Source: Clostridiales bacterium
Lineage (GTDB): Bacteria; Bacillota; Clostridia; Oscillospirales; Acutalibacteraceae
DNA length: 64,000 nt
Reading direction: 5' to 3'
NCBI GenBank assembly: GCA_019422525.1
Contig: JAHZDE010000005.1
Location: 62,001 to 126,000 of the forward strand
The notes below the pieces were generated by a model. The model did not search any database, was not told where the DNA came from, and worked only from the letters and a program-made list of their open reading frames with translations. Below, piece by piece: positions 56,521-64,000 of the stretch. The first letter of the stretch is position 1, and the number at the start of each line of letters is the position of its first letter. Position numbers and translations under genes: made by a program.

Positions 56521-56820
56521 TCACAATCCACGATCATCATTCGCTGTGATTGTAGAATTCTCTTCCTTTTTAGTACCCGCCAATTCTTTGTCCACGCCAT
56601 GGATTACCTGAATCATACCCCTGATAACAGACGGATCTGTAACAGGCTTACGCAATTTTCCCATTTTCTGATACACTGCGCGGAAAGCTTCTATTTTCTC
56701 CCTGCATTTCTGACATTCCCGTTCATGTGCATGCATTTGGGATACCAGCTGCATGGATTCTTTCGATATATCATCTACACTGAGGTACCGGATGATTTCC
56801 TCATCATTCAGGCACTTCAT
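56521..56820 (-). CDS. Small zinc-finger anti-sigma-like protein
   Basis: Protein of 99 residues. The HxxxCxxC pattern (HERECQKC, residues 32-39) matches the zinc-binding anti-sigma signature and zf-HC2 folds. There is no membrane helix, so it would act in the cytoplasm. Its ATG overlaps the stop of the sigma-like gene by four bases (ATGA), the classic arrangement of sigma and anti-sigma pairs. The chimeric protease gene follows 49 nt later and could be involved in its turnover; that is speculation. Confidence 0.78.
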   Translation of the reverse strand: MKCLNDEEIIRYLSVDDISKESMQLVSQMHAHERECQKCREKIEAFRAVYQKMGKLRKPVTDPSVIRGMIQVIHGVDKELAGTKKEENSTITANDDRGL

Positions 56821-57701
56821 GAGTCCACCCTCTTTCTGATGGTCTGATTTCTCTTGTTCAGAGATTTTGAAATATAGCTTTTCACATCTTCCTTTGTAAA
56901 ATCGCCAAAATGCATTCTGGCATATTTAATGCCTGGCTTCCACTCCTTTTCCAGACATTCTGAAAGAACCTGATATTCCTTTGGCGAAATATCAATCCAG
57001 TCATAACTTTCAAAAATGTGTACCACATAAAAGAGCCAGTCTGCCAACGTTTTTCGCCTGTCCTGTTTCGCTATCCAATCAATCGCCTGATGCTGTTCCC
57101 CACCGTTTTCATACATAATCAAGTACACACATAACCACATCAAGACAATTTGGACTCCGGAAGACATTTGCAACATGCTATGAAACACATTCAAAAGTCT
57201 CTCCCGGTTCATCTGGTTTTTTTCTTGTTCCCATATGGGTTTTCCTGACAAGTCTAACTGTTCAGGCTCTACCCTTGGCGCAACTTTTACCAAGCCTTCA
57301 TCAGTTACCGTCGCCTCGATGCCCATTTTTTCCAGTAAATGAGCGGCTGTTTCTCTCTCCCGCCGGGAACGTCCCTTGCTGTTCTTAAGACAACTGAGAA
57401 ATGTATTCCGAACAACCGTTAAAATCCATTTTCTCAATGCCTCCGGGGATTTCTCACGGTCTTGGTTTCCATAAAAATAACTCTGCTCGCAGCCTGTATA
57501 AATATCCACCAAGGCTTCTTGCAATACATCCTCCCATTCATCTGCCAGAGACGTTGGCTGACAGTAATAACGGATCAATCCAATAATGATTCGTCTGGAT
57601 ACTGTCAGCAGCGTATCATATCTGGCACCGCCGGAATGATAAATTTCTGCTGTAATCTGCTCATATTCCTCATTGCTGATCAAAAATGCCGAATTTTCCA
57701 C
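56817..57701 (-). CDS. Sigma-70-like (ECF-type) sigma factor
   Basis: A protein of 294 residues, long for an ECF sigma. Region 2 is clear: WEDVLQEALVDIYTGC (about residues 56-71) and the DNA-melting part ALRKWILTVVRNTFLSCLKN (about 87-106). The C-terminus has a helical segment ending KYARMHFGDFTKEDVKSYISKSL that could be region 4, but it is divergent and an insert of about 100 residues separates them. GTG 57701 is preceded by GGGG. Target promoters are unknown; a TGAAAC-type element lies before the nearby YbjN-like gene. Confidence 0.8.
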   Translation of the reverse strand: MENSAFLISNEEYEQITAEIYHSGGARYDTLLTVSRRIIIGLIRYYCQPTSLADEWEDVLQEALVDIYTGCEQSYFYGNQDREKSPEALRKWILTVVRNTFLSCLKNSKGRSRRERETAAHLLEKMGIEATVTDEGLVKVAPRVEPEQLDLSGKPIWEQEKNQMNRERLLNVFHSMLQMSSGVQIVLMWLCVYLIMYENGGEQHQAIDWIAKQDRRKTLADWLFYVVHIFESYDWIDISPKEYQVLSECLEKEWKPGIKYARMHFGDFTKEDVKSYISKSLNKRNQTIRKRVDS

Positions 57702-57751
57702 AATATCCCCTGCCTTCCCGTATTGATGACATGCCGCTATATCGTAAAAAT

Positions 57752-57779
57752 ATTATACAACATTCCATTATTTTGTCAA
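57752..57779 (-). promoter_or_regulatory. Promoter of the sigma/anti-sigma/protease operon
   Basis: TTGACA (57779-57774) and TATAAT (57757-57752), both perfect, 16-nt spacer, on the minus strand. It indicates housekeeping transcription of the operon. Confidence 0.8.
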
Positions 57780-57838
57780 TTCGACTCGATAACGGCAAAT
57801 CTTAGCATCTAAAACAGGGAAAGCATTTTGTCAATAAA

Positions 57839-57863
57839 ACAGCGGTGGAAAAACCACCGCTGT
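57839..57863 (-). terminator. Terminator of the YbjN-like gene
   Basis: ACAGCGGTGG and CCACCGCTGT form a perfect 10-bp stem with a five-base loop, followed by TTTTA on the minus strand. Confidence 0.9.
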
Positions 57864-57879
57864 CAAATTTCCCAAGCTA

Positions 57880-58359
57880 TTAGTCGTTTTCTTCTTCGAT
57901 AAACTGCTTAATATCGCTCTTACCTTTTGCCAGCATCAGGAACCGGTCATTATAACGGTCCACCGTAGAAGCAGCGACCAAAATCATATACCGATACACT
58001 TCTTCACTGAGTATGGTGTCATGGAAAGCGGTTGTCAGACGGAACATGACTTCGCCGTCAGACAAATCATAATCGAAGCAGCCGTTCACCATACCATGGT
58101 TTGCAACGGTAACCGCTAAAGCGCCATCAATCCGCTTATCTTCCGGCATTTTAAAAGGCAAGAAAGAAACCAGTGAAACTACCTCACGGTCAGCGCGCAC
58201 ATGCAGCAAAAACTTCATCGGGATGTCTTCGCCGCTAAAGCTACAGGTAATAATCAGCTTTTCATCGTCCGGCGTATAGTGCCATCCGCGATTGTCCATC
58301 ATCTTACACAGTGCAGCATAGTTAGCCTTTGCGATTTGCATTGCATTGTCATTTGCCAT
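57880..58359 (-). CDS. YbjN-domain protein (type III secretion chaperone-like fold)
   Basis: Soluble protein of 159 residues. The YbjN-like core reads PMKFLLHVRADREVVSLVSFLP, followed by ALAVTVANHGMVNGCFDYDLSDGEVMFRL and a helical STVDRYNDRFLMLAKG end. Members are small sensor or chaperone proteins of unclear function. AGGAGG lies 9 nt before the ATG. Transcribed alone from a consensus promoter, with a long leader that also holds a second, ECF-like element. Adjacent to the sigma operon, so it may belong to its regulon. Confidence 0.8.
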   Translation of the reverse strand: MANDNAMQIAKANYAALCKMMDNRGWHYTPDDEKLIITCSFSGEDIPMKFLLHVRADREVVSLVSFLPFKMPEDKRIDGALAVTVANHGMVNGCFDYDLSDGEVMFRLTTAFHDTILSEEVYRYMILVAASTVDRYNDRFLMLAKGKSDIKQFIEEEND

Positions 58360-58412
58360 AAATCAATTCCTCCTTGTTTGTAAACCCCTCATTATAGAGA
58401 GTTATTGGGCTA

Positions 58413-58438
58413 CACGTCCTGATTTTCTAACGGTTTCA
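58413..58438 (-). promoter_or_regulatory. Possible ECF-sigma promoter before the YbjN-like gene
   Basis: TGAAAC (58438-58433) and CGTG (58416-58413) are separated by 16 nt, resembling SigW-type promoters (TGAAAC-N16-CGTA). GTTGAAAC recurs 33 nt further upstream (58473-58466). Confidence 0.35.
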
Positions 58439-58582
58439 ACTGCGAAGTGGTGGTGGTTCCGCTTTGTTTCAACCGACATATACTATAATCCATGACACAA
58501 CCTATTTTCGCAGTCTTTTCAAAAAAATTTTTAAAATTATCCCGCAGCTTTTTTATGATCTGTTTTTGCAAATATCGCCCTC

Positions 58583-58611
58583 ATTATAGCAAATGCCATA
58601 AAATGTGTCAA
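58583..58611 (-). promoter_or_regulatory. Consensus promoter of the YbjN-like gene, with a 215-nt leader
   Basis: TTGACA (58611-58606) and TATAAT (58588-58583) with a 17-nt spacer. Transcription from here crosses about 215 nt before the ATG at 58359. Confidence 0.85.
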
Positions 58612-58640
58612 TCCGGTTTTGCCTTTTTAATACAATATTG

Positions 58641-58934
58641 TTAACCTTCCAATTCTTTCTTTTCAATCTTGAAACCCAATTTCAAAATAACTTTTAAGGT
58701 CTCCATGGAGGTATTGCGGTCATATTCCTTTTCCGATTCCGGAAGCTGATCATAGGGAACCAGACAGGGATGGGTTTTGGCAGTATCATCGCGCTTTTCC
58801 CCATAAGTCCAGCCATCCCGAATACGTCCTTGCGACCAGACTTCGTGGGTATTCCGTGCCAGAAGCTCTGCCAGATTCTCAATTTCACTGCTTACCATAA
58901 CGTCACTGGTATCAATTACATGCGGTTCGTACAT
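58641..58934 (-). CDS. Stand-alone RyR (ryanodine receptor repeat) domain protein
   Basis: A protein of 97 residues that is almost entirely one RyR domain. HEVWSQGRIRDGWTYGEKRDD (30-50), KTHPCLVPYDQLPESEKEYDRNT (53-75) and METLKVILKLGFKI are the family core. Bacterial RyR domains are thought to bind nucleotide-derived ligands and turn up in sensing or conflict systems. AGGAGG lies 9 nt upstream. It has its own consensus promoter and a GC-rich leader, and is divergent from the channel-like gene that carries a related segment. Confidence 0.9.
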   Translation of the reverse strand: MYEPHVIDTSDVMVSSEIENLAELLARNTHEVWSQGRIRDGWTYGEKRDDTAKTHPCLVPYDQLPESEKEYDRNTSMETLKVILKLGFKIEKKELEG

Positions 58935-58989
58935 TGGGTAAATCCTCCTGTTTTTTAATTATATTTTATATATAACAGCTTATTTTCAG

Positions 58990-59079
58990 TCGCAAAAGAT
59001 AGTGCTTTCCTTCCTCCGGACTCTCGCCGGTGGCGCTGTGGCCCTATACGCAGGACAAAACCATCGACACTTCTTTAAT
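58990..59079 (-). promoter_or_regulatory. GC-rich, probably folded 5' leader of the RyR gene
   Basis: The transcript from the promoter at 59086-59114 has about 145 nt before the ATG. Most of it is a GC-rich block inside AT-rich surroundings, with GTCG...CGAC ends and an inner CCGG...CCGG hairpin around GCGAGAGT. No known riboswitch class was recognised. Confidence 0.4.
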
Positions 59080-59085
59080 ACTGCT

Positions 59086-59114
59086 ATTATAGAGCTGCTT
59101 CCGAAAATTGTCAA
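59086..59114 (-). promoter_or_regulatory. Consensus promoter of the RyR gene
   Basis: TTGACA (59114-59109) and TATAAT (59091-59086), 17-nt spacer, both boxes perfect. Confidence 0.88.
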
Positions 59115-59190
59115 CAAAACTACACCTGCCTTATCAATTTGTTTTTATGGATATTGCCGGATATATTTGTCTGTTTTCTCATGAAACTTC

Positions 59191-59220
59191 TTGACAAAAC
59201 CAGCTTCTGTCCCCCATAAT
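59191..59220 (+). promoter_or_regulatory. Promoter of the channel-like gene
   Basis: TTGACA (59191-59196) and CATAAT (59215-59220), 18-nt spacer, about 50 nt before the ATG at 59272. Confidence 0.65.
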
Positions 59221-59271
59221 AATAGAAAAGCTTTGTATTTTTTTACTACTTATTGTCGAGGAGGAAGCATA

Positions 59272-62001
59272 ATGTCCAGTAAAACACACGAAGGGATAAC
59301 TCCTTCACATGCCTTACCCCACACCCGGCGGCTCATCATCCTAATTACCATGGGAGTTCTCTTGTTTGGAATTAGCCTAACTCTTTTTCTCTGCGGTCAA
59401 GCTGCTGTTTCTTTCCATTTAATGTGGATTCTGTCATTCCTTCTGTCAGCCTGCGGCATCGGCTTGTTTCTGTACAGCACCATTAAACGACCGGGCAGCA
59501 GTATAAAAAACAAACTGGTATATCCCACTATTTTACTGGTACTAGGAATCTGGGTGATTCGGTATGCCGTTGCATTAAATATCCCGGTAATTGAAAATGG
59601 GGAATCTATGAACTGGTTTGAACATCTATTTGACGCCATGGTCCATTCCCTGCAAACCTTCAGCATGGACGAGGATTACACAACCTATCTGGTAGAGGGA
59701 AAAGTTATCCTAAGCAAAAATAGCGGCACACTGATTCCGCAGCTATATGGGGGTTATATTTCCGTTTTAAATCTTTTGGCCCCCATTGCCGGCGGTGCTA
59801 TTTTATTGGATGTTCTGAGCAACGTCTTCCCAACTATACAATTGGTAGTTTATCGCTTTTTCGCAAAGAACCGGAAATATGTACTTTTTTCTGAGCTAAA
59901 CGAAATGTCTATTGCCATTGCAGAAAGCTATGCCAAAAGCGAAAAGGTTTTTTTTGTTTTCACAGACGTTTTCGGGACAGATGATGAAAGAATGTCAGAA
60001 CTACAGGCCCGGGCAAGAAAGCTCCATGCAGTTTGCCTGCCTGATGATATTTTGGATATTCGGGTTTATGGAAGGAAGGCTACCGAATATTATTTAATCG
60101 ATAAGGCAGAAGAAAATAACATCCATGCATTGGCTATGCTGTATGCTGATGATACCGTCAAAAGCTTGTGGAAACTGTCAAACAAAGTGGATATTTACCT
60201 CTTCGCCTCTGATTCTGCTGCTGATGCCATGGCCGAAAACCTAAATAGCCAAATGGAATCGTCAATGTCCCAAGTTACCATAAAAGTGGTACGGGAATAC
60301 GAAAACTTGGTGTACAGCCTCCTTCAGAACCAACCCCTTTACCTGCCTCTTTTGGAAACAAAATCGTCTTCCCTTTCCGTACTCCTTATTGGCGGCGGGC
60401 AAATCGGCCGTCAGTTTTTTAAACATGTCTACTGGTGCGGTCAGATGCTGAATCCGGCCGTGGACAGCCAATCTCCTAAACATCCTACCATCATCTCTCT
60501 CAAAATGACCGTGATTTCCCGGCATGCCAACCAGTTCCGAAAAGAAATGGAGCTGGAAATGCCTGAAGTTTTTCAAAAAGGCTTGTGTACGGAAAACGGA
60601 GAAGGCGCAGGCTCCACACAGCCTTATGCCGACTTTTCATTTATGAATGCCGATGTTACCTCTTCCGATTTTCTGGATACTCTGGAAAAAGCCGGAAATA
60701 TTGATTATGTCCTGATTGCCCTCGGCGATGACAAGCTGAACATCTCCACCTGCGAAATTGTGCAGAAGTTTATCAATCGGAAAAGCCTTTGCTCCGGCAA
60801 GCCCGCTTATATCCATTTTGTTATCGAAAATGACCATTTAAAAGATGCCATCGGTACCATCAACCGTACCCGGGCCGGATATGTACATATCAATGCTTTT
60901 GGCGGTTTGCAGGACCGATATGATTACCGGAATATTCACACCACTGCATTGGAAAATGATGCGCTGCTCATTCACAAAACCCACGATCCGGAGGACAGTG
61001 AGCGGAATCTGATCACCAATCTTTACAACTTCCGAAGTTCTATTGCCAGTGCTCTGCACTTCCAATATAAGCTGTTTTCTGCCGGGATGCTCTCCCCCCA
61101 GAACCCTTTGCCCAACGATACCATTCTTCAAAATTTTGCCCAGTATCTGATGGACACTTCCCATGCCGATCTGTTGTTGTGGTGTGAAAAACGCCGTTGG
61201 AATGCTTACACCCGCTCCACTGGCTTCATGCATCCCACCACACGTCAGCTGCTGGCCTTTTATCACTCCCAGAAGAATCTCAAACTTCACAAGGCAAAGG
61301 TTGCCGGTAGCCCTGCACAAAATCTTTTTAACTTTCATGCTTGTCTGGTGGAGTGTCCGTCTGCTACCGGAATCACCTTGACTGACAAACAGCTTTCTAA
61401 TGCCCATCAAACACTCATCAATGCCCTTCAGCAGCTGTTCTCCGGAAAACTGCCCGACGGTACGGCCTGCTCCTGGGAAACCTTCTGCCAAACGCATCCT
61501 ACCTTGGAAGATTTCTTCTGTTGGACTTCCGAGCTTCTCTCCCTTGACCGGAAAACTTATGACGATTTGGATTTTATGTCTGTTTTTGCAAATAGCGAGT
61601 ATAAAGATTATGATTACAACCAGACAGTTACGCTGGCCATTACAAAAATTGGCAGCGCTTTACAATCCCAGGCGCTTTCCCCGGAAGAGAAAGAACAGGT
61701 TCGCATACAACTTTCTGCTTTACGGGAAAGCTGTGCGGAACATCTCAAACATGTTGTCCAGGAAAAGAGTTCCAAGCAGATTTCTTCGCTCCTCCTCATG
61801 ATATGCGGCATTACTTCCATGCTGTCTTCTGCCCCTGAAAAAAAGCGCTGGGATTTTGGTATGGTTGGCGGCAAACATTATGCTTTGTATATTGGCATTC
61901 CCAAAAGTGATTTGTCCAATATGGAAAACCTTTCGATTGTACAAGCTGGGGAAAAGAACGGTATTCCTTATGGCGTTGTCACAGAAAATACTCCGGCATA
62001 A
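59272..62001 (+). CDS. Membrane protein with channel-like N-terminus, tandem Rossmann/RCK-like domains and degenerate RyR-like segment
   Basis: Protein of 909 residues. Helices at about 19-41, 48-70, 82-104 and 163-190 enclose a possible pore stretch (FDAMVHSLQTFSMDEDY, 120-136). A first Rossmann-like unit (about 200-340, KYVLFSELNEMSIAIAESYA) lacks the glycine motif. The second (about 366-540) keeps LLIGGGQIGRQF. Later, KRRWNAYTRSTGF (640-652) and FNFHACLVECP (686-696) recall the W...R...G(W/F) and HPCLVPY elements of RyR domains, split by an insert. The layout suggests a ligand-gated ion channel or membrane sensor. GAGGAGG precedes the ATG. A terminator follows. Confidence 0.7.
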   Translation: MSSKTHEGITPSHALPHTRRLIILITMGVLLFGISLTLFLCGQAAVSFHLMWILSFLLSACGIGLFLYSTIKRPGSSIKNKLVYPTILLVLGIWVIRYAVALNIPVIENGESMNWFEHLFDAMVHSLQTFSMDEDYTTYLVEGKVILSKNSGTLIPQLYGGYISVLNLLAPIAGGAILLDVLSNVFPTIQLVVYRFFAKNRKYVLFSELNEMSIAIAESYAKSEKVFFVFTDVFGTDDERMSELQARARKLHAVCLPDDILDIRVYGRKATEYYLIDKAEENNIHALAMLYADDTVKSLWKLSNKVDIYLFASDSAADAMAENLNSQMESSMSQVTIKVVREYENLVYSLLQNQPLYLPLLETKSSSLSVLLIGGGQIGRQFFKHVYWCGQMLNPAVDSQSPKHPTIISLKMTVISRHANQFRKEMELEMPEVFQKGLCTENGEGAGSTQPYADFSFMNADVTSSDFLDTLEKAGNIDYVLIALGDDKLNISTCEIVQKFINRKSLCSGKPAYIHFVIENDHLKDAIGTINRTRAGYVHINAFGGLQDRYDYRNIHTTALENDALLIHKTHDPEDSERNLITNLYNFRSSIASALHFQYKLFSAGMLSPQNPLPNDTILQNFAQYLMDTSHADLLLWCEKRRWNAYTRSTGFMHPTTRQLLAFYHSQKNLKLHKAKVAGSPAQNLFNFHACLVECPSATGITLTDKQLSNAHQTLINALQQLFSGKLPDGTACSWETFCQTHPTLEDFFCWTSELLSLDRKTYDDLDFMSVFANSEYKDYDYNQTVTLAITKIGSALQSQALSPEEKEQVRIQLSALRESCAEHLKHVVQEKSSKQISSLLLMICGITSMLSSAPEKKRWDFGMVGGKHYALYIGIPKSDLSNMENLSIVQAGEKNGIPYGVVTENTPA

Positions 62002-62029
62002 ACTCCGTCCATTCTTTCTATAAAAAACT

Positions 62030-62066
62030 GAACCCCCTTCTGGCTTTTACAAACAGAAGGGGGTTC
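62030..62066. terminator. Bidirectional terminator between the channel-like gene and nfnB
   Basis: GAACCCCCTTCTG (62030-62042) and CAGAAGGGGGTTC (62054-62066) form a perfect 13-bp stem between convergent genes, with T-rich flanks on both strands. Confidence 0.92.
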
Positions 62067-62098
62067 GCTTTTATATAAGATTCTATGATTTTCTCAGC

Positions 62099-63487
62099 TT
62101 ATTTGGAGCGGATATACTCATCAATAGCCTTGGCAGCCTTTTTGCCGGCGCCCATAGCCAAAATAACGGTTGCTGCACCGGTTACCGCATCACCGCCGGC
62201 ATAAACACCTTCACGGGAGGTCAAACCGGTTTCTTCTTCGGTAACAATACAGCCGCGGCGGTTGGTTTCCAAGCCCTTGGTAGTGTTGCGAATCAACGGG
62301 TTGGGGGAGGTGCCAATAGACATGACCACACAATCCACATCCAGCACAAATTCAGAGCCTTCCTTCACTACCGGACGGCGGCGGCCGGATTCATCCGGTT
62401 CACCCAGCTCCATTTCCACGCACTTCATGCCCTTAACAAATTTATGTTCATCGCCCAAAATCTCGGTGGGGTTATTCAGCACCTTGAAGATGATGCCCTC
62501 TTCTTTGGCGTGCTCCACTTCTTCTGCACGGGCAGGCATTTCCGCCTCGGAGCGGCGGTACACAATGTACACGTTTTCAGCGCCCAAGCGTTTTGCACAA
62601 CGGGCAGCGTCCATGGCCACGTTGCCGCCGCCAACCACTGCGACATTTTTTGCGTGCTGAATCGGGGTACTGCTGCCCTCTTTATAAGCCTTCATCAGGT
62701 TTACACGGGTCAAGAACTCGTTGGCAGAATACACACCCTTCAGGTTTTCGCCGGGGATATTCATAAACCGCGGCAGACCTGCGCCGGAGCCAATGAAAAC
62801 AGCCTCAAAGCCGTTGTCAAACAGCTCGTCAATGGTCAGCGTCCGGCCAATAACGGTATTGGTATTCACCTCAACACCCAGTTCCTTCAGGGTATCCACT
62901 TCTTTCTGAACAATGGCCTTGGGCAAACGGAACTCGGGAATTCCGTATACCAGCACGCCGCCGGCCAGATGCAGAGCCTCAAACACGGAAACCTGATATC
63001 CCATTTTGGCCAAATCGCCTGCACATGTCAGGCCGGAGGGGCCTGCGCCTACTACTGCCACTTTATGGCCGTTGCTTTCGGGAGCCTTTGCCTTTTCAGT
63101 AGCGTGGGCATTGTGCCAGTCCGCCACAAAACGCTCCAAGCGGCCAATTGCCACCGGCTCGCCCTTGATGCCGCGGACACACTTGCTCTCGCACTGGGTC
63201 TCCTGAGGACACACACGGCCACACACAGCTGGCAAAGAGCTGGACTGATTGATAATCTGATAAGCGCCTTCATAATCCTTTTCACGGATCTTTGCAATAA
63301 AGCCGGGAATATCGATGGCTACCGGGCAATGGCCCACACAGGGCTTATTTTTACAATTCAAACAACGCTCGGCTTCATCCAGCGCCTGCTCTTCCGTATA
63401 GCCAAGCGCCACTTCGCTGAAATTATGGTTGCGGACCTGAGGGTCCTGCACCGGCATTTCGTTCTTTTTCAATGACATGTTGGGCAT
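62099..63487 (-). CDS. gltA: NADPH-dependent glutamate synthase small subunit-like / NfnB
   Basis: FAD/NAD(P) oxidoreductase of 462 residues. An N-terminal cysteine domain for iron-sulfur clusters (ERCLNCKNKPCVGHCPVAIDIPGF and CGRVCPQETQCESKC) precedes a two-Rossmann flavoprotein core (VAVVGAGPSGLTCAG, VAVVGGGNVAMDAARCAKRLGA). It ends in GVYAGGDAVTGAATVILAMG. With the NfnA-like gene next to it, it most likely forms an electron-bifurcating NADH-dependent ferredoxin:NADP oxidoreductase. AAAGGA precedes the ATG at 63487. Confidence 0.93.
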   Translation of the reverse strand: MPNMSLKKNEMPVQDPQVRNHNFSEVALGYTEEQALDEAERCLNCKNKPCVGHCPVAIDIPGFIAKIREKDYEGAYQIINQSSSLPAVCGRVCPQETQCESKCVRGIKGEPVAIGRLERFVADWHNAHATEKAKAPESNGHKVAVVGAGPSGLTCAGDLAKMGYQVSVFEALHLAGGVLVYGIPEFRLPKAIVQKEVDTLKELGVEVNTNTVIGRTLTIDELFDNGFEAVFIGSGAGLPRFMNIPGENLKGVYSANEFLTRVNLMKAYKEGSSTPIQHAKNVAVVGGGNVAMDAARCAKRLGAENVYIVYRRSEAEMPARAEEVEHAKEEGIIFKVLNNPTEILGDEHKFVKGMKCVEMELGEPDESGRRRPVVKEGSEFVLDVDCVVMSIGTSPNPLIRNTTKGLETNRRGCIVTEEETGLTSREGVYAGGDAVTGAATVILAMGAGKKAAKAIDEYIRSK

Positions 63488-63536
63488 GGTACTCTTTCCT
63501 TTCCCAATGAATTTGTATCGACAGGCCGGTCAGAAC

Positions 63537-64000
63537 TCAGGCCTTTACTTCTTTTTTAAACAGGTTGCAGGTTTCTTCCCGCTGATGGGCCTCGAAGGGC
63601 TTATACATGGAAGCACGCTCCATAGCCTCATCAAAATCCACCAGATGGCCGTCAAAATCGGGGCCATCCACACAGGCAAATTTGGTCTCTCCCCCAACAG
63701 TCAACCGGCAGCCACCGCACATACCGGTACCGTCAATCATAATGGGGTTCATGCTGACCACAGTTTTGATATTGTACTGTTTGGTCAGCAGACAGACAAA
63801 TTTCATCATGACCAGCGGCCCAATGGCGATGACCTCGTCATATTGCTCGCCGCTTTCAATCAGCTTTTTCAGAGCGTCTGTCACAAGGCCCTTTTCACCA
63901 CAGGAGCCATCATCGGACATCAGCACGAACTTATCGCTGACGGCAGTAAATTCGTCTTTCAAAATTACCAAATCCTGATTGCGGAAGCCGACAATAGAAT
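63537..64000 (-). CDS. Sulfide/dihydroorotate dehydrogenase-like subunit NfnA, N-terminus beyond window
   Basis: C-terminal 153 or so residues of the ferredoxin-NADP reductase-like subunit; the frame is open at the right edge (reading SIVGFRNQDLVILKDEF there). The 2Fe-2S ligands lie in GTGMCGGCRLTVGGETKFACVDGP, and the NAD site part in EVIAIGPLVMMKFV. It precedes NfnB by 49 nt and forms the heterodimer with it. A TTG at 63971 opens a shorter frame but is internal, not a start. Confidence 0.92.
   Translation of the reverse strand, partial: SIVGFRNQDLVILKDEFTAVSDKFVLMSDDGSCGEKGLVTDALKKLIESGEQYDEVIAIGPLVMMKFVCLLTKQYNIKTVVSMNPIMIDGTGMCGGCRLTVGGETKFACVDGPDFDGHLVDFDEAMERASMYKPFEAHQREETCNLFKKEVKA

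Noticed and set aside
58990..59079. Cobalamin, glycine or guanidine riboswitch in the RyR leader
   Set aside because: Short look-alike strings (GCCAC, GAGAGTCC) occur, but the conserved core elements of these classes are not present in order.
62444..63475. A 343-codon open frame opposite the NfnB gene
   Set aside because: Antisense shadow of a confidently identified enzyme; no start signal.

Overview
The window reads as chromosome of an endospore-forming Clostridia member, most likely of the Oscillospiraceae/Ruminococcaceae type. The evidence is a complete spoIIIA operon (AA to AH), a T-box leader, frequent TTG/GTG starts backed by strong Shine-Dalgarno sequences, RNase M5-like, RluD-like and YycJ/WalJ-type genes, a small cysteine-rich protein of the kind seen in that group, and an Nfn-type ferredoxin:NADP oxidoreductase pair. 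No rRNA, tRNA, CRISPR array, insertion sequence or phage gene was recognised. Most genes lie on the minus strand in short operons separated by clear intrinsic terminators.

Layout. 1-5.5 kb: oligoendopeptidase F (cut by the left edge), a GNAT and a CYTH protein, a carboxymuconolactone decarboxylase/cupin pair, and a secreted C39-like peptidase. 4.9-9.6 kb: RNase M5-like protein, holA, a ComEC lacking its usual hydrolase motif, a phosphoribosyltransferase and a HIT protein. 9.75-14.5 kb: a T-box RNA followed by an M42 aminopeptidase, a membrane protein with a cysteine tail, and alaS. 14.5-20.6 kb: kptA, a GHL10 glycosidase-like protein, a DUF1294 protein, a YjjG-like phosphatase, a 42-residue Cys/Gly protein, rlmH, walJ and murA. 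21-26.2 kb: an M23/G5 envelope protein, a PLC-like protein and a polar amino acid ABC transporter. 26.4-31 kb: nusB, a TsaD paralogue, xseA, xseB, a prenyl synthase and an RluA-family enzyme. 31.1-36.2 kb: spoIIIA. 36.4-39.4 kb: a two-component system with a third, unknown exported protein. 39.5-41.5 kb: a divergent AraC regulator and URO-D family gene. 41.8-53 kb: carB, a HAD phosphatase, a cupin/TIM-barrel pair, a DUF4234-DUF2752-PfkB-sfsA-PBP operon, and a DegT aminotransferase.

53.1-62.0 kb is the part most likely to hold something undescribed. A sigma-70-like gene overlaps a gene for a small zinc anti-sigma-like protein. These are followed by a gene for a 1114-residue chimera: a ClpA/B-like AAA+ module, a receiver-like middle, and an FtsH-like AAA+ with an M41 zinc protease, with no membrane segment. 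Next to it are a YbjN-like protein, a stand-alone ryanodine-receptor-repeat (RyR) protein and, divergently, a 909-residue membrane protein. That protein has a channel-like N-terminus, two Rossmann/RCK-like domains and what looks like a degenerate RyR segment. Each unit has its own near-consensus promoter. I infer a nucleotide- or ion-sensing membrane surveillance system coupled to regulated proteolysis, but the functional link rests only on gene proximity and domain logic.

62.1-64 kb: the NfnB/NfnA pair, with NfnA cut by the right edge. All calls come from reading the sequence; no database search was possible.
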